A DNA stretch of 64,000 bases. Origin: Paraburkholderia sp. (GTDB lineage: Bacteria; Pseudomonadota; Gammaproteobacteria; Burkholderiales; Burkholderiaceae). Positions 53,018-61,530 of this stretch are shown here, piece after piece (position 1 is the first letter of the stretch; every line of letters begins with the position of its first letter). The stretch lies in contig NZ_JAPWKB010000005.1 of assembly GCF_028283785.1 (NCBI RefSeq), forward strand, positions 682,001 through 746,000, read 5' to 3'. Under the pieces are notes generated by a model. The model was not told where the DNA came from. It was given only the letters and a program-made list of their open reading frames with translations, and did not search any database. Made by a program: the position numbers and the translations under genes.

Positions 53018-53314
53018 TATCGCATCGACGGTGAGCTTTTGCGGGAGCGACGCCGTCGACCGTTTCTGGCTTGCAAAGCGCTTACCACCGCTTACTGTGC
53101 ATTTCACTTTGTGTGGTTTGCGCACGCCGCGGCGCCGCTCATATTCTCCGTAATCCCCGTCTGATAAGGCTTCGCGTACATCGAACGCGATCCGGCCCGC
53201 TACGACTTTTGTCGTCTTTGTAACCAGCCAGTTAAACGTCGATCGTCAGCCCTTGCTAAGGTGCCGCTAACGAACGGGCGATGGCCCGTTTGCAAAACCT
53301 GAGAAGGAGGATGC
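53018..53314. other. 297-bp intergenic region
   Basis: It holds one inverted iteron (53030-53047) right after the thioesterase stop and the promoter of the Gly-rich lipoprotein gene. No ORF supported. Confidence 0.5.
53030..53047 (-). repeat. single inverted iteron
   Basis: GGTGAGCTTTTGCGGGAG keeps both conserved ends (GGTGAG and CGGGAG) at the same distance as the origin motif. It starts 13 bp after the thioesterase stop codon. Confidence 0.6.
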
Positions 53315-53506
53315 ATGAAGAAGATCGCGATGCTGGCAGTGTTTGCCGCGCTGAGTGCTACGTTGAGCGGATGCTGGTGGGGTCCGCCGCCGGGTTGGGG
53401 TGGCGGTGGTGGCGGTGGCGGCGGTCCCGGTGGTGGCGGTGGTGGTGGCCCCGGCGGTGGCCCGCGCGGCGACGTGGTCGTCCCGCACAACACGGCTCAA
53501 GGCTGA
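53315..53506 (+). CDS. small glycine-rich lipoprotein
   Basis: A 63-residue product: signal MKKIAMLAVFAALSATLSGC with lipobox LSGC (Cys20), then a Trp-Gly-Pro and poly-Gly tail. A strong AGAAGGAGG precedes ATG 53315 and a terminator follows (53541-53567), so it is a real monocistronic gene. Gly-rich tails of this kind are disordered; function unknown. Confidence 0.72.
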   Translation: MKKIAMLAVFAALSATLSGCWWGPPPGWGGGGGGGGGPGGGGGGGPGGGPRGDVVVPHNTAQG

Positions 53507-53540
53507 TCGACCGCTGATCCGGTTGTTCGCCGCTTGTCAA

Positions 53541-53567
53541 AACGCCCGCCTTGCGCGGGCGTTTTTT
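53541..53567 (+). terminator. rho-independent terminator
   Basis: AACGCCCGC (53541-53549), short CTTGC loop, GCGGGCGTT (53554-53562), then T run to 53567. Confidence 0.88.
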
Positions 53568-53631
53568 ATTGTCGACCGACTTCGACCGACCGGCTGCCGG
53601 ACTGCACCAGAAGTGCGTCCCGTCGCCGGGT

Positions 53632-53651
53632 AAGGTGAGGATATTCGGGAG
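53632..53651 (-). repeat. inverted origin-type iteron a
   Basis: AAGGTGAGGATATTCGGGAG, in the convergent gap between the Gly-rich lipoprotein and SDR genes. Confidence 0.8.
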
Positions 53652-53728
53652 CATCCAGATCGGTGTTGGCGGGTGGGTCGATGCAATCCGCCCGCCGTGT
53701 GGGCGATTCACGCCGCTTTGCGCGTCCA

Positions 53729-53748
53729 AAGGTGAGGTTTTTCGGGAG
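53729..53748 (-). repeat. inverted origin-type iteron b
   Basis: AAGGTGAGGTTTTTCGGGAG, 97 bp from iteron a. Confidence 0.8.
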
Positions 53749-53830
53749 CCAGGACCGGTGATGCGCAACCACGACGTCCACGCACCGAAGCAGTGCCGTT
53801 CCACTGCGCCGCTCATTTGAAGCGGATATG

Positions 53831-53859
53831 TTCCATATAAATCAATGATTTAGATGGAA
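53831..53859. other. AT-rich inverted repeat among iterons
   Basis: TTCCATATAAATC (53831-53843), AAT, GATTTAGATGGAA (53847-53859): 13-bp arms with one mismatch. Very AT-rich against its surroundings and not next to any promoter. Confidence 0.7.
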
Positions 53860-53913
53860 TGTCGTAGGCGCATAACCGACGCCCGTGAACACACGCGCAG
53901 ACCCACGCGATCA

Positions 53914-53933
53914 AAGGTGAGGGTTTTCAGGAG
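53914..53933 (-). repeat. inverted origin-type iteron c
   Basis: AAGGTGAGGGTTTTCAGGAG; the CAGGAG end is intermediate between the origin type and the 52.4-kb type. Confidence 0.75.
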
Positions 53934-54069
53934 AGTGCGGACGGGTGCTGGATTGGTGAGAGACCGCATCACCTTCAGGGTGTTTTACCGCTGATTTGGC
54001 CGGATCGACGTCCTGATGCGGTTTCCAGCGATGTCCAAAAGACCGGATTGCGCCGCGCCCGAAGTCTCA

Positions 54070-54089
54070 AAGGTGAGGATTTTCGGGAG
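54070..54089 (-). repeat. inverted origin-type iteron d
   Basis: AAGGTGAGGATTTTCGGGAG, the best match to the reverse complement of the origin consensus; 54 bp before the end of the SDR gene. Confidence 0.85.
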
Positions 54090-54142
54090 CGGTTCGGAAG
54101 CGCGACGACGCGTCGAACGGCGGCCGCGCGACGTGTCGGATA

Positions 54143-54898
54143 TCACTTCGCCGGTACGACTTCCCGAATATCGGCAACGGGCGTGTCGCCGAATGCGTCG
54201 CTCATCGCATACGCAATCAGGTTCGCGGCGGTCTGTTCCGCAGTCGCGAGCTGACCGTTCTGCTTAAGTTGCTCGAAGCGTTCGCGCATCGGAAACGCGT
54301 CGATGCCGCTGCCGCGAATTTCCGCCTGCATGCCCGTATCGATGACGCCCGGCGCGAGGCTGCAGATGCGCAACGCGCGATTGGCGTCGAGCGCCACGGC
54401 ACGCGCGTGATGATCGAGCGCGGCCTTGGTCGCGCAATAGATGCTCCAGCCGGCCATTGCGTTGCGGGCCGCGCCGCTCGAAATATGCACGATGCGGCGG
54501 TCGGTAGCATCGACGGCGGCTTGTGTTACGGCGCTGGCCAGCATCAGCGGCGCAGCGACGTTGAGCGCGACCGCGCTTGCGATCGCAACCGCGTCCTGGA
54601 TCTCGAGCGGACCGACTGGTTGCACGATGCCCGCATTGTTGAACAGCACGACCGTCGCCGCGCCGCCGACGAAGCGGCTCAGCGCATCGGTGGCGATCCA
54701 TTGCGCGAGGCTGGCGGTGTCGGCGAGATCGAGTTCGGTCTCTGTCAACGTGTCGGCGAAACGTTCGGCGAGCGCGGGATTGCGGGTGCGGCCGAGTCCG
54801 AGCACCGCGATGCCTTGCGACAGGAACTGTTCGGCGAGCGCTGCGCCGACGCCGCGCGAATGGCCGGTAACGATGACGCGAGTGGTAGACGTGGTCAT
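54143..54898 (-). CDS. SDR-family oxidoreductase
   Basis: A 251-residue classical short-chain dehydrogenase: NAD(P)-binding TGHSRGVGAALAEQF, NNAG motif in VVLFNNAGIVQPVG, catalytic Ser in HISSGAARN and Tyr-x3-Lys in YCATK. ATG 54898; the longer frame is a shadow of the LysR gene. Divergent from the LysR gene, which may control it. Substrate unknown. Confidence 0.9.
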   Translation of the reverse strand: MTTSTTRVIVTGHSRGVGAALAEQFLSQGIAVLGLGRTRNPALAERFADTLTETELDLADTASLAQWIATDALSRFVGGAATVVLFNNAGIVQPVGPLEIQDAVAIASAVALNVAAPLMLASAVTQAAVDATDRRIVHISSGAARNAMAGWSIYCATKAALDHHARAVALDANRALRICSLAPGVIDTGMQAEIRGSGIDAFPMRERFEQLKQNGQLATAEQTAANLIAYAMSDAFGDTPVADIREVVPAK

Positions 54899-55000
54899 GG
54901 CGATGAGCTCGTGAAAGGGTGTGAAAGAGGCGGGCATTTTCGCACGACGTGCAAAAATAGCCGTTCCCGACTTCGCCCACCCGGCATCCGGCGGTCCACG

Positions 55001-55948
55001 ATGGTTCTGAAAAACCTGCTGCGACGACTCGATCTGACGACGCTGCATCTGTTCCTCGCGGTTCACGAGGAAGGCACGCTGACACGCGCCGCCGAGCGCG
55101 AAGCGATTGCCGTGTCGGCGGCGAGCAAGCGGCTGCTCGAACTCGAACAGGCGGTCGGCGCGACGCTGTTTCAGCGCACCGCACGCGGCATGACGCTGAC
55201 GCCTGCCGGTGAAACGTTGCTGCATCACGCGCGGCGCGTGTTGCGCGATATCGAAAGCATCGGCATCGAACTGGCCGGGCACGCGAGCGGCGTGCGCGGC
55301 TACGTGCGGATGATGGCGAACCTGTCCGCGATCGTCGAATTTCTGCCCGAAGATTTGCGCGCGTTCCAGCACGACAACGAACGCGTGAAGCTCGATCTCG
55401 AAGAGCGTCCGAGCGGCGGCGTCGTCGAGGCGATTGCCGACAGTCTCGCGGACATCGGCATCTGCTCCGGCGATACCGACACCCGCGATCTGCACGTCGC
55501 GCATTACCGTCGCGACGCGCTCGTCGTCGTGATGCGCGACGACGATCCGCTGGCCGTGCGCGAGCATGTGATGTTCGCCGACACGCTCGATAGCGATCAC
55601 GTCGGCTTGCACGCGGCCAGCACGATCAACATGCGCATTCACCTGGCCGCGCGCGAGGCCGGACGTTCGCTGCGCCTGCGCATCCACGTGCCCGGTTTCG
55701 ACGCTGTCTGCCGGATGGTGCAGGCGGGGATGGGCGTCGGCGTGGTGCCGCGCAAGGTCTATCAGTTGATGGGCCGTCCGCTCGGACTGACGGCCGCCAC
55801 GCTCGGCGACGACTGGGCGCAGCGCGACCTGATCCTCGTGGTGCGCGACGTCGACGCGTTGTCGCCCGTCAGCCGGCTTCTGTACGATCATTTGCGGCTG
55901 GCCGAAGCCGCTGAAGCCGCGGAATCGCCGGTCTCGCCGACGCCGTAA
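55001..55948 (+). CDS. LysR-family transcriptional regulator
   Basis: A 315-residue regulator: N-terminal winged helix (LDLTTLHLFLAVHEEGTLTR, VSAASKRLLELEQAVGATLF) and a substrate-binding-protein-like effector domain. It is divergent from the SDR gene and lies upstream, on the same strand, of the CoA-transferase operon; it could regulate either. ATG 55001 chosen at the family start. Confidence 0.9.
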   Translation: MVLKNLLRRLDLTTLHLFLAVHEEGTLTRAAEREAIAVSAASKRLLELEQAVGATLFQRTARGMTLTPAGETLLHHARRVLRDIESIGIELAGHASGVRGYVRMMANLSAIVEFLPEDLRAFQHDNERVKLDLEERPSGGVVEAIADSLADIGICSGDTDTRDLHVAHYRRDALVVVMRDDDPLAVREHVMFADTLDSDHVGLHAASTINMRIHLAAREAGRSLRLRIHVPGFDAVCRMVQAGMGVGVVPRKVYQLMGRPLGLTAATLGDDWAQRDLILVVRDVDALSPVSRLLYDHLRLAEAAEAAESPVSPTP

Positions 55949-56038
55949 AGCGCGAGACCCGACGTCCGGCGAGCGTTCGTCAAACGCGAACGCCCGTTGG
56001 CGAATTGCGGTTGGACGCTGCCCCGACCCGCCTCATAA

Positions 56039-56072
56039 GCTGTCTCCAATACGAAACAGAGATGGAGACAGC
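56039..56072 (+). promoter_or_regulatory. inverted repeat enclosing the ribosome-binding site of the CoA-transferase gene
   Basis: GCTGTCTCC (56039-56047) and GGAGACAGC (56064-56072) are perfect 9-bp arms with a 16-nt loop. The right arm contains the Shine-Dalgarno GGAG, three bases before ATG 56076. In mRNA it would hide the ribosome-binding site; in DNA it could be an operator. Confidence 0.6.
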
Positions 56073-56075
56073 ACC

Positions 56076-57269
56076 ATGAGTGGACCTCTTCAGGGCATTC
56101 GCGTGATCGAGATCGGCACGTTGATCGCCGCGCCGTTCGCCGCGCGGCTGATGGCCGAGTTCGGCGCCGACGTAATCAAGATCGAAGCGCCCGAAACCGG
56201 CGACCCGCTGCGCAAATGGCGCAAATTGCACGAGGGCACGTCGCTCTGGTGGTATCTGCAATCGCGCAACAAGAAGTCGATCTGCATCAATCTGAAGTCG
56301 CCGGAAGGCGTGGAGATCGTGAAGAAACTCGCCGCCGACGCCGACGTCGTCATCGAAAATCTGCGTCCCGGCGCGCTCGAAAAGCTCGGCATCGGCTGGG
56401 ACGTCCTCCACGCGATCAATCCCAAACTGACGATGGTGCGCATCTCCGGTTACGGCCAGTCCGGCCCGTATCGCGACCGGCCCGGCTTCGGCGCGATCGG
56501 CGAAGCGATGGGCGGGATTCGCTACACGACCGGCGAAGTGGACGGCGCCCCGGCGCGCGTCGGCGTCAGCCTCGGCGATTCGCTTGCGTCGTTGCACGGC
56601 GTGATCGGCGCGTTGATGTCGCTGCTGCGCGTCAAGACCGGACAAGGCGACGGTCAGGTGGTGGACGTGTCGCTGGTCGAAAGCGTCTTCAACCTGATGG
56701 AAAGCCTCGTCCCCGAATACGACCTGCTCGGCCACGTGCGCGAACGCAGCGGCGGCGCATTGCCGGGCATCGCGCCGTCGAACACCTATCCGACCGAGGA
56801 TCACGGCTACGTCGTGATTGCGGGCAATAGCGACCCGATCTTCCGTCGCCTGATGCAGGTGATCGGCCGCGCGGATCTCGCCGACGATCCCGCGCTGGCC
56901 CGCAACGACGGCCGCGCCGCGCAAAGCGCGATGCTCGACGCGGCGATTGCCGCGTGGACCTCGCATCATTCCACCGACGACGTGCTCGCCGCGCTCGAAC
57001 GTGCGGAAGTACCTGCGGGACGCATCTATTCGGTTGCCGATATCGTCGGCGATCCGCATTACCAGGCGCGCGACATGTTGCTGAACGCGGATTTGCCGGG
57101 CGGAAAGTCGGTGAAGATGCCGGGCATCGTGCCGAAGCTGTCGGACACGCCGGGTCAAGTGATGTGGCAAGGACCGGAACTGGGCGCGCATACGGCGAGC
57201 GTGCTGACCGAACTCGGTTTCGCCGCCGACGATATCGCGCGGCTGCGCCGCGAAGGAGCCGTGCAATGA
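56076..57269 (+). CDS. CaiB/BaiF-family CoA-transferase
   Basis: A 397-residue family III CoA-transferase: GIRVIEIGTLIAAPFAARLM, FGADVIKIEAPETGDPLRKW, WYLQSRNKKSICINLKSPEG; the catalytic Asp is expected in the GDSLASLHG region. It moves CoA from a donor such as succinyl-CoA to an organic acid. It overlaps the HMG-CoA-lyase-like gene by 4 bp, with an MFS transporter downstream: uptake, activation and C-C cleavage of one acid is the implied pathway. Confidence 0.9.
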   Translation: MSGPLQGIRVIEIGTLIAAPFAARLMAEFGADVIKIEAPETGDPLRKWRKLHEGTSLWWYLQSRNKKSICINLKSPEGVEIVKKLAADADVVIENLRPGALEKLGIGWDVLHAINPKLTMVRISGYGQSGPYRDRPGFGAIGEAMGGIRYTTGEVDGAPARVGVSLGDSLASLHGVIGALMSLLRVKTGQGDGQVVDVSLVESVFNLMESLVPEYDLLGHVRERSGGALPGIAPSNTYPTEDHGYVVIAGNSDPIFRRLMQVIGRADLADDPALARNDGRAAQSAMLDAAIAAWTSHHSTDDVLAALERAEVPAGRIYSVADIVGDPHYQARDMLLNADLPGGKSVKMPGIVPKLSDTPGQVMWQGPELGAHTASVLTELGFAADDIARLRREGAVQ

Positions 57270-58249
57270 GCGTATTCGATCAAACCCAGCCGTACGACGC
57301 ATTGCTCGTTCAGGAAGTCTCGCCGCGCGACGGCTTGCAGATCGAACCGACCTGGGTCGAAACCGCCGACAAGATCGCGCTGATCGATCAGCTGTCGACG
57401 TTCGGTTTTTCGCGTATCGAAGCGGGTTCGTTCGTGTCGCCGAAAGCGATTCCCGCACTGCGCGACGGCGAAGCCGTGTTCCAGCAGATCGCGCGCGATC
57501 CGGGCGTGATTTACGTCGCGCTCGTGCCGAATCTGAAGGGCGCGGAACGCGCGCTCGCGTCGCGCGCCGACGAGTTGAATCTCGTGATGTCGGCCAGTCA
57601 GACCCACAACCGCGCAAATATGCGGATGAGTTGCGAGGCGTCGCTCGCGGCGTTCGGCGACATCGTGCGTCACGTGCACGCCGGGGATTCGACGCACGAC
57701 GGCGCGGTAGCAAAATCCGTCACGTTGAATGCATCGGTGGCGACTGCGTTCGGCTGTCCGTTCGAAGGCGCGATCGAAGAAGACCGCGTGATCGCGATCG
57801 TCGATGCGTATCTCGAAACGGGAATTCAGGGCATCACGCTCGCCGACACGACCGGCATGGCGAACCCGCGACAGGTCGCACGGCTCGTCAGGCGCACGCT
57901 GGAGCGGCTGCCGTCGAACGCGTTGACGCTGCACTTCCACAACACGCGCGGCCTCGGTCTCGCCAACGTGCTGGCCGCTTACGAAGCAGGCGCGCGACGC
58001 TTCGATGCCGCGCTCGGCGGACTGGGCGGCTGCCCGTTCGCGCCGGGCGCATCGGGCAACATCTGCACCGAAGACCTCGTCAACCTGTGCGACGAAATGG
58101 GCATTCCGACCGGCATTGATCTGGCGCGCCTGATCGCGCTGTCGCGCACCTTGCCCGCGTTGCTCGGTCACGAACTGCCGAGCCAGATCGCCAAGGCCGG
58201 GCGCAATGCCGACCTGCATCCGGTGCCCGGGTACGTGCGCGCGCTGTGA
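57266..58249 (+). CDS. hydroxymethylglutaryl-CoA lyase-like enzyme
   Basis: A 327-residue TIM-barrel lyase of the HMGL/DRE family: VQEVSPRDGLQIEPTWV (metal-binding Asp), ARIEAGSF-type block seen as FSRIEAGSFVSPKAIP, the signature LADTTGMANP and GGLGGCPFAPGASGNICTED with the catalytic Cys. It splits HMG-CoA or a related hydroxyacyl-CoA (for example citramalyl-CoA). Translationally coupled to the CoA-transferase. Confidence 0.9.
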   Translation: MSVFDQTQPYDALLVQEVSPRDGLQIEPTWVETADKIALIDQLSTFGFSRIEAGSFVSPKAIPALRDGEAVFQQIARDPGVIYVALVPNLKGAERALASRADELNLVMSASQTHNRANMRMSCEASLAAFGDIVRHVHAGDSTHDGAVAKSVTLNASVATAFGCPFEGAIEEDRVIAIVDAYLETGIQGITLADTTGMANPRQVARLVRRTLERLPSNALTLHFHNTRGLGLANVLAAYEAGARRFDAALGGLGGCPFAPGASGNICTEDLVNLCDEMGIPTGIDLARLIALSRTLPALLGHELPSQIAKAGRNADLHPVPGYVRAL

Positions 58250-58333
58250 TGCCCAAGGCGTGCTGAATCGCGTCTAAACCTCAAACCGAAACATACGACC
58301 GGACGGCACCGCCAGTCCGGCATGGAGACAATC

Positions 58334-59692
58334 ATGAGCAACCTGAGCGCCGTCGCAGGCAGCACGCCGGATTCGACCGGCCACGCCAATCCTGCCGAAG
58401 CTGGCGAAGCCGATATGCGCGCGATCATTCGCAAGGTCGCGTGGCGGCTGATGCCGCTGATCATGCTGTGTTATCTGTTCGCGTTCTTCGACCGGATCAA
58501 CATCAGCTTCGCGAAATTCCAGCTACAAAGCGACCTTGGATTTTCCGATACCGCGTACGGACTCGGCGCGAGTCTGTTCGTGATCGGCTACGTGCTGTTC
58601 GAGGTGCCGAGCAACCTGTTTCTGTACAAGGTCGGCGCGCGTCGATGGATCGCGAGGATCATGATTTCGTGGGGACTCGCGACGGCCGCGATGGTGTTCG
58701 TCAACAACGAATGGCAGTTCTACGGGCTGCGCTTCGTGATCGGCGCGATGGAAGCGGGCTTTGCGCCCGGCGTGCTGTATTACCTGACGCTGTGGTTCCC
58801 GGCCAGTTTTCGCGGACGGGTGACGTCGCTGCTGTTTCTCGCGTCGGCGTTCTCGGGCTTGGTCGGTGCGCCGCTGTCGGGTCTCGTGCTCGGTCATATG
58901 AACGGCGTGATGGGCATGCCCGGCTGGCACTGGCTGTTTCTGCTCGGCGGCTTGCCGTGCGTGCTGCTGGGAATTCTGGTGCTGCGTGTGCTGAAAGATC
59001 GCATCGAAGACGCCGGTTGGCTGACGAGCACCGAGAAAGCGACGCTCGCCAGTCAGATCACCCGTCAGACGCAACACACCGAGCATGGTCATTCGCTGCT
59101 CGGCGCAATCAGAACGCCGGGTTTTCTGACGCTCGGGCTGGTGTACTTCCTGATCCAGGTCGCGTCGTACGGGCTCAACTTCTGGGCGCCGCATCTGATT
59201 CGCGCCGCGGGCACGCAGAATCCGACGGTGATCGGTTTGCTGACGGCGGTTCCCTACATCACAGGCGCGATTTGCATGGTTGTCGTCGGGCGTCTGTCGG
59301 ATGCGACGGGTGAGCGTCGCAAGTTCGTCTGCGGGTTGCTGGTGATGGCGGCGATCGGCTTCTTCGCGGCGGGTTTCTTCGACAAGCAAACCACGCTGCT
59401 GATCGTCGCGCTGGCGGTGATGGGGGCGGGCGTGGTCGCGTCGATCCCGGCGTTCTGGGCGTTGCCGCCGAAACTCGTGACGGGCGCCGGTGCGGCGGGC
59501 GGCATTGCGTTGATCAACACGTTGGGGCAACTGGGCGGCATCGTCAGTCCGGTGATGGTTGGGCGGGTGCGCGACCTCACCGGCAGCACGACGCCGGCGC
59601 TGTACGCGATCGGCGTCACGACCCTAATCTGCGCGGCGATCGTGCTGTACGGCTTGCCGGCCGCGTTGCGGCAGAAGGATGCGGCGGCCTGA
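58334..59692 (+). CDS. MFS transporter, anion:cation symporter type
   Basis: A 452-residue 12-helix transporter of the ACS/phthalate-permease group: FAFFDRINISFAKFQLQSDL, VPSNLFLYKVGARRWIARIM, GAMEAGFAPGVLYYLTLWFP. ATG 58334 is preferred over 58322 because GGAGA (58324-58328) sits just before it. It is in line with the CoA-transferase/lyase operon and probably imports their organic-acid substrate. Confidence 0.9.
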   Translation: MSNLSAVAGSTPDSTGHANPAEAGEADMRAIIRKVAWRLMPLIMLCYLFAFFDRINISFAKFQLQSDLGFSDTAYGLGASLFVIGYVLFEVPSNLFLYKVGARRWIARIMISWGLATAAMVFVNNEWQFYGLRFVIGAMEAGFAPGVLYYLTLWFPASFRGRVTSLLFLASAFSGLVGAPLSGLVLGHMNGVMGMPGWHWLFLLGGLPCVLLGILVLRVLKDRIEDAGWLTSTEKATLASQITRQTQHTEHGHSLLGAIRTPGFLTLGLVYFLIQVASYGLNFWAPHLIRAAGTQNPTVIGLLTAVPYITGAICMVVVGRLSDATGERRKFVCGLLVMAAIGFFAAGFFDKQTTLLIVALAVMGAGVVASIPAFWALPPKLVTGAGAAGGIALINTLGQLGGIVSPVMVGRVRDLTGSTTPALYAIGVTTLICAAIVLYGLPAALRQKDAAA

Positions 59693-59742
59693 TCCGGGCC
59701 GATTGCAGCCAGAACATTGCGTGGCGCAGAGACGCAATCCGG

Positions 59743-59765
59743 ACGCCGGCGAAAGCCGGCGTTTT
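59743..59765 (+). terminator. rho-independent terminator after the MFS gene
   Basis: ACGCCGGC (59743-59750), GAAA tetraloop, GCCGGCGT, TTTT. Confidence 0.85.
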
Positions 59766-59789
59766 GCATGGGCGGCGGCAATTGCGTGA

Positions 59790-59809
59790 AAGGTGAGGGT
59801 TTTCGGGAT
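59790..59809 (-). repeat. inverted origin-type iteron e
   Basis: AAGGTGAGGGTTTTCGGGAT, 25 bp after the terminator of the MFS gene. Confidence 0.8.
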
Positions 59810-59934
59810 CGGTTGTGTCGCGCTAGGGAGGGGCGTCGGATTTAGCCAGAATCGTGCCAAAAGTGGCGGTTTTCGCCAGGATCGCCGCCTGGTTTGCGGT
59901 TCGCGACGGTGCTTTTTCGCGAGTGCGCGCCCGA

Positions 59935-59954
59935 AAGGTGAGGATATTCGGGGG
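59935..59954 (-). repeat. inverted origin-type iteron f
   Basis: AAGGTGAGGATATTCGGGGG, 145 bp from iteron e and about 95 bp before the first DnaA-box dyad unit. Confidence 0.8.
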
Positions 59955-60047
59955 TGACGGATTGTGCGAGACGGTGAGTGATGCGAGCGTCGTCGACTAA
60001 CCGTGTGCGTGCCCAATTCCGGCCGTCAGTCGTATATGCGTTTTATT

Positions 60048-60669
60048 TCAAGCACTTGCCGCAGATCTGCTGTGGTTGTCCACAGACTTGCGAACAAAAA
60101 CTGGGGATAAGTCGCGCGACTAAAACGGTTCGAATCGGCTGTCCGATGAGACGGCAGCGATGCCTGCCGCGAAACCCTTGCTGCATAACGCTGTCGGCTC
60201 AATGACTTGCGGTAGGTGCAAGCGGGTTGTCCACAGGCTTTCGCACAAAAACTGGGGATAAGTTCGAGATCGTTGCCCGCACGTGCACCCGTCGAAGATA
60301 AGCGTGTGCGCTCAAGCACTTGGCCAACGTGTGAGCCGCTTATCAACAGGCTTGCGAACAAAAACTGGGGATAAGTCGAGCCTGTGAAACCGGAACAAGG
60401 TCGCGCCTCGATGCGTGCATCGCCGTGCACCGCGACCCCATAAACCAAACAGATCAATGACTTATCCCGCTTGATCGATCGTTGTCCACAGCCTTGACCA
60501 CAAAATATGGGGATAACCTCGGGATTTCGCGGGCGTCGAAAGCGCGCAAATCTCGCCGAACGCCTTTATCTGCACCGCGCACGACAATCCGTGCTGCGTC
60601 AGTGACTTGCCGCGTCTGTGCGCAGCTTCTCCACAGGCTTGGTCCCAAAAACTGGGGACAACTTTCGGG
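60048..60669. repeat. five ~67-70-bp units, each a dyad of DnaA-box-like sequences
   Basis: Units at 60048-60114, 60199-60266, 60312-60380, 60454-60523 and 60599-60669. Each begins with TCAAtGACTTG-like sequence, then after about 15-20 bp TTGTCCACAG (variants TTATCAACAG, TTCTCCACAG), then about 15 bp including ACAAAAA, then CTGGGGATAA, the near-inverse of the first box. Units are separated by diverged sequence (about 45-85 bp). They fill the convergent gap between the MFS and GntR genes, to eight bases before the GntR stop codon. No coding sequence. Confidence 0.88.
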
Positions 60670-60676
60670 CTGACGC

Positions 60677-61399
60677 TCAACTCTCGAGCGTTCCCGCCGA
60701 CGCATCTTCACGCGCCTGCACTTGCAGGACAGCATCGCGTTTATCGAGCAGATGCTGACGCAGAATCGACGACAGCCGTTTGCCGTCGCGTGCCTCCAGC
60801 GCTTTTAGCATTTCCTCGTGATCGTGGACTGCGCGATCCCACTTCGGCGTCTGAAAGTTCGAGCGGAACCGCAGCGCCTGCAAGCGTCGGTTGACGGCGA
60901 TATAGGTTTGCCGCAACGCCGAATTGCGCGCTGCTTCGTTGATCTTGTCGTGGATCGCCTGATTGCGGCTGTAGTAGCCGGCGAGATCCTGTTGCACGCG
61001 GCACGCGAGCATTGCGTAATGCAGCGCCTTGATGTCGGCCAGTTCAGCGGCCGTGATGCGCTCGCACGCCAGCTCGCCCGCGAACGCTTCGAGGCCGCTC
61101 ATCAACTCGAACGTCTCGCGCAATTCCGCCTCCGACATCTTCGATACCGATGCGCCGCGATTCGGCTCGATATCGATCAATCCTTCCGCCGCGAGCACTT
61201 TCAGCGCCTCACGCAACGGCGTGCGCGAAATGCCGAGCGTTTCGCACAACTCGCGCTCGTTCAGCTTCTTGCCCGGCGCGAGCACGCCCTCGACGATAAA
61301 GCGCCGGATGTGTTCCACCACCGTGTCGTGCAACCGCTGACGCTCGACCTTCGGCATCAATGTCGACGGCGCACCTGCGTCGAAGTCCGCATTTTGCAT
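60677..61399 (-). CDS. GntR-family regulator with FCD domain
   Basis: A 240-residue repressor: winged helix (VVEHIRRFIVEGVLAPGKKL, ELCETLGISRTPLREALKVL) and an all-helical FCD effector domain with the metal-binding Asp/His pattern (RNQAIHDKINEAARN; HDHEEMLKALEARDGKRL). It is divergent from the aminotransferase gene. Matching TTTTGCAT-type palindromes sit at its own start and in front of the aminotransferase, so it likely controls both. Confidence 0.92.
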   Translation of the reverse strand: MQNADFDAGAPSTLMPKVERQRLHDTVVEHIRRFIVEGVLAPGKKLNERELCETLGISRTPLREALKVLAAEGLIDIEPNRGASVSKMSEAELRETFELMSGLEAFAGELACERITAAELADIKALHYAMLACRVQQDLAGYYSRNQAIHDKINEAARNSALRQTYIAVNRRLQALRFRSNFQTPKWDRAVHDHEEMLKALEARDGKRLSSILRQHLLDKRDAVLQVQAREDASAGTLES

Positions 61400-61407
61400 T
61401 CAAAAAT
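61391..61407. promoter_or_regulatory. GntR operator candidate at the regulator's own start
   Basis: ATTTTGCATTCAAAAAT, a near-palindrome overlapping the ATG at 61399; 13 of 14 core bases match the site at 61531. Confidence 0.55.
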
Positions 61408-61530
61408 CCTCCATAGCTCACGCTAATGAGTTTATCGGATGACCAAACGACCGGCTCTGTAGGGTGAATACGAGCGGGTAAACACCGGTCGTTTTCGGTC
61501 TTGGGATCGCCGTCGTTCGCTGATATAGTT

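Noticed and set aside
60121..60160. tRNA fragment suggested by a GGTTCGAATC-like T-arm
   Set aside because: No matching acceptor, D or anticodon stems in the surrounding bases.
60048..60669. CRISPR-like array of repeats and spacers
   Set aside because: Units are long, degenerate and unevenly spaced; the conserved parts are DnaA-box-like dyads and no cas genes are near.
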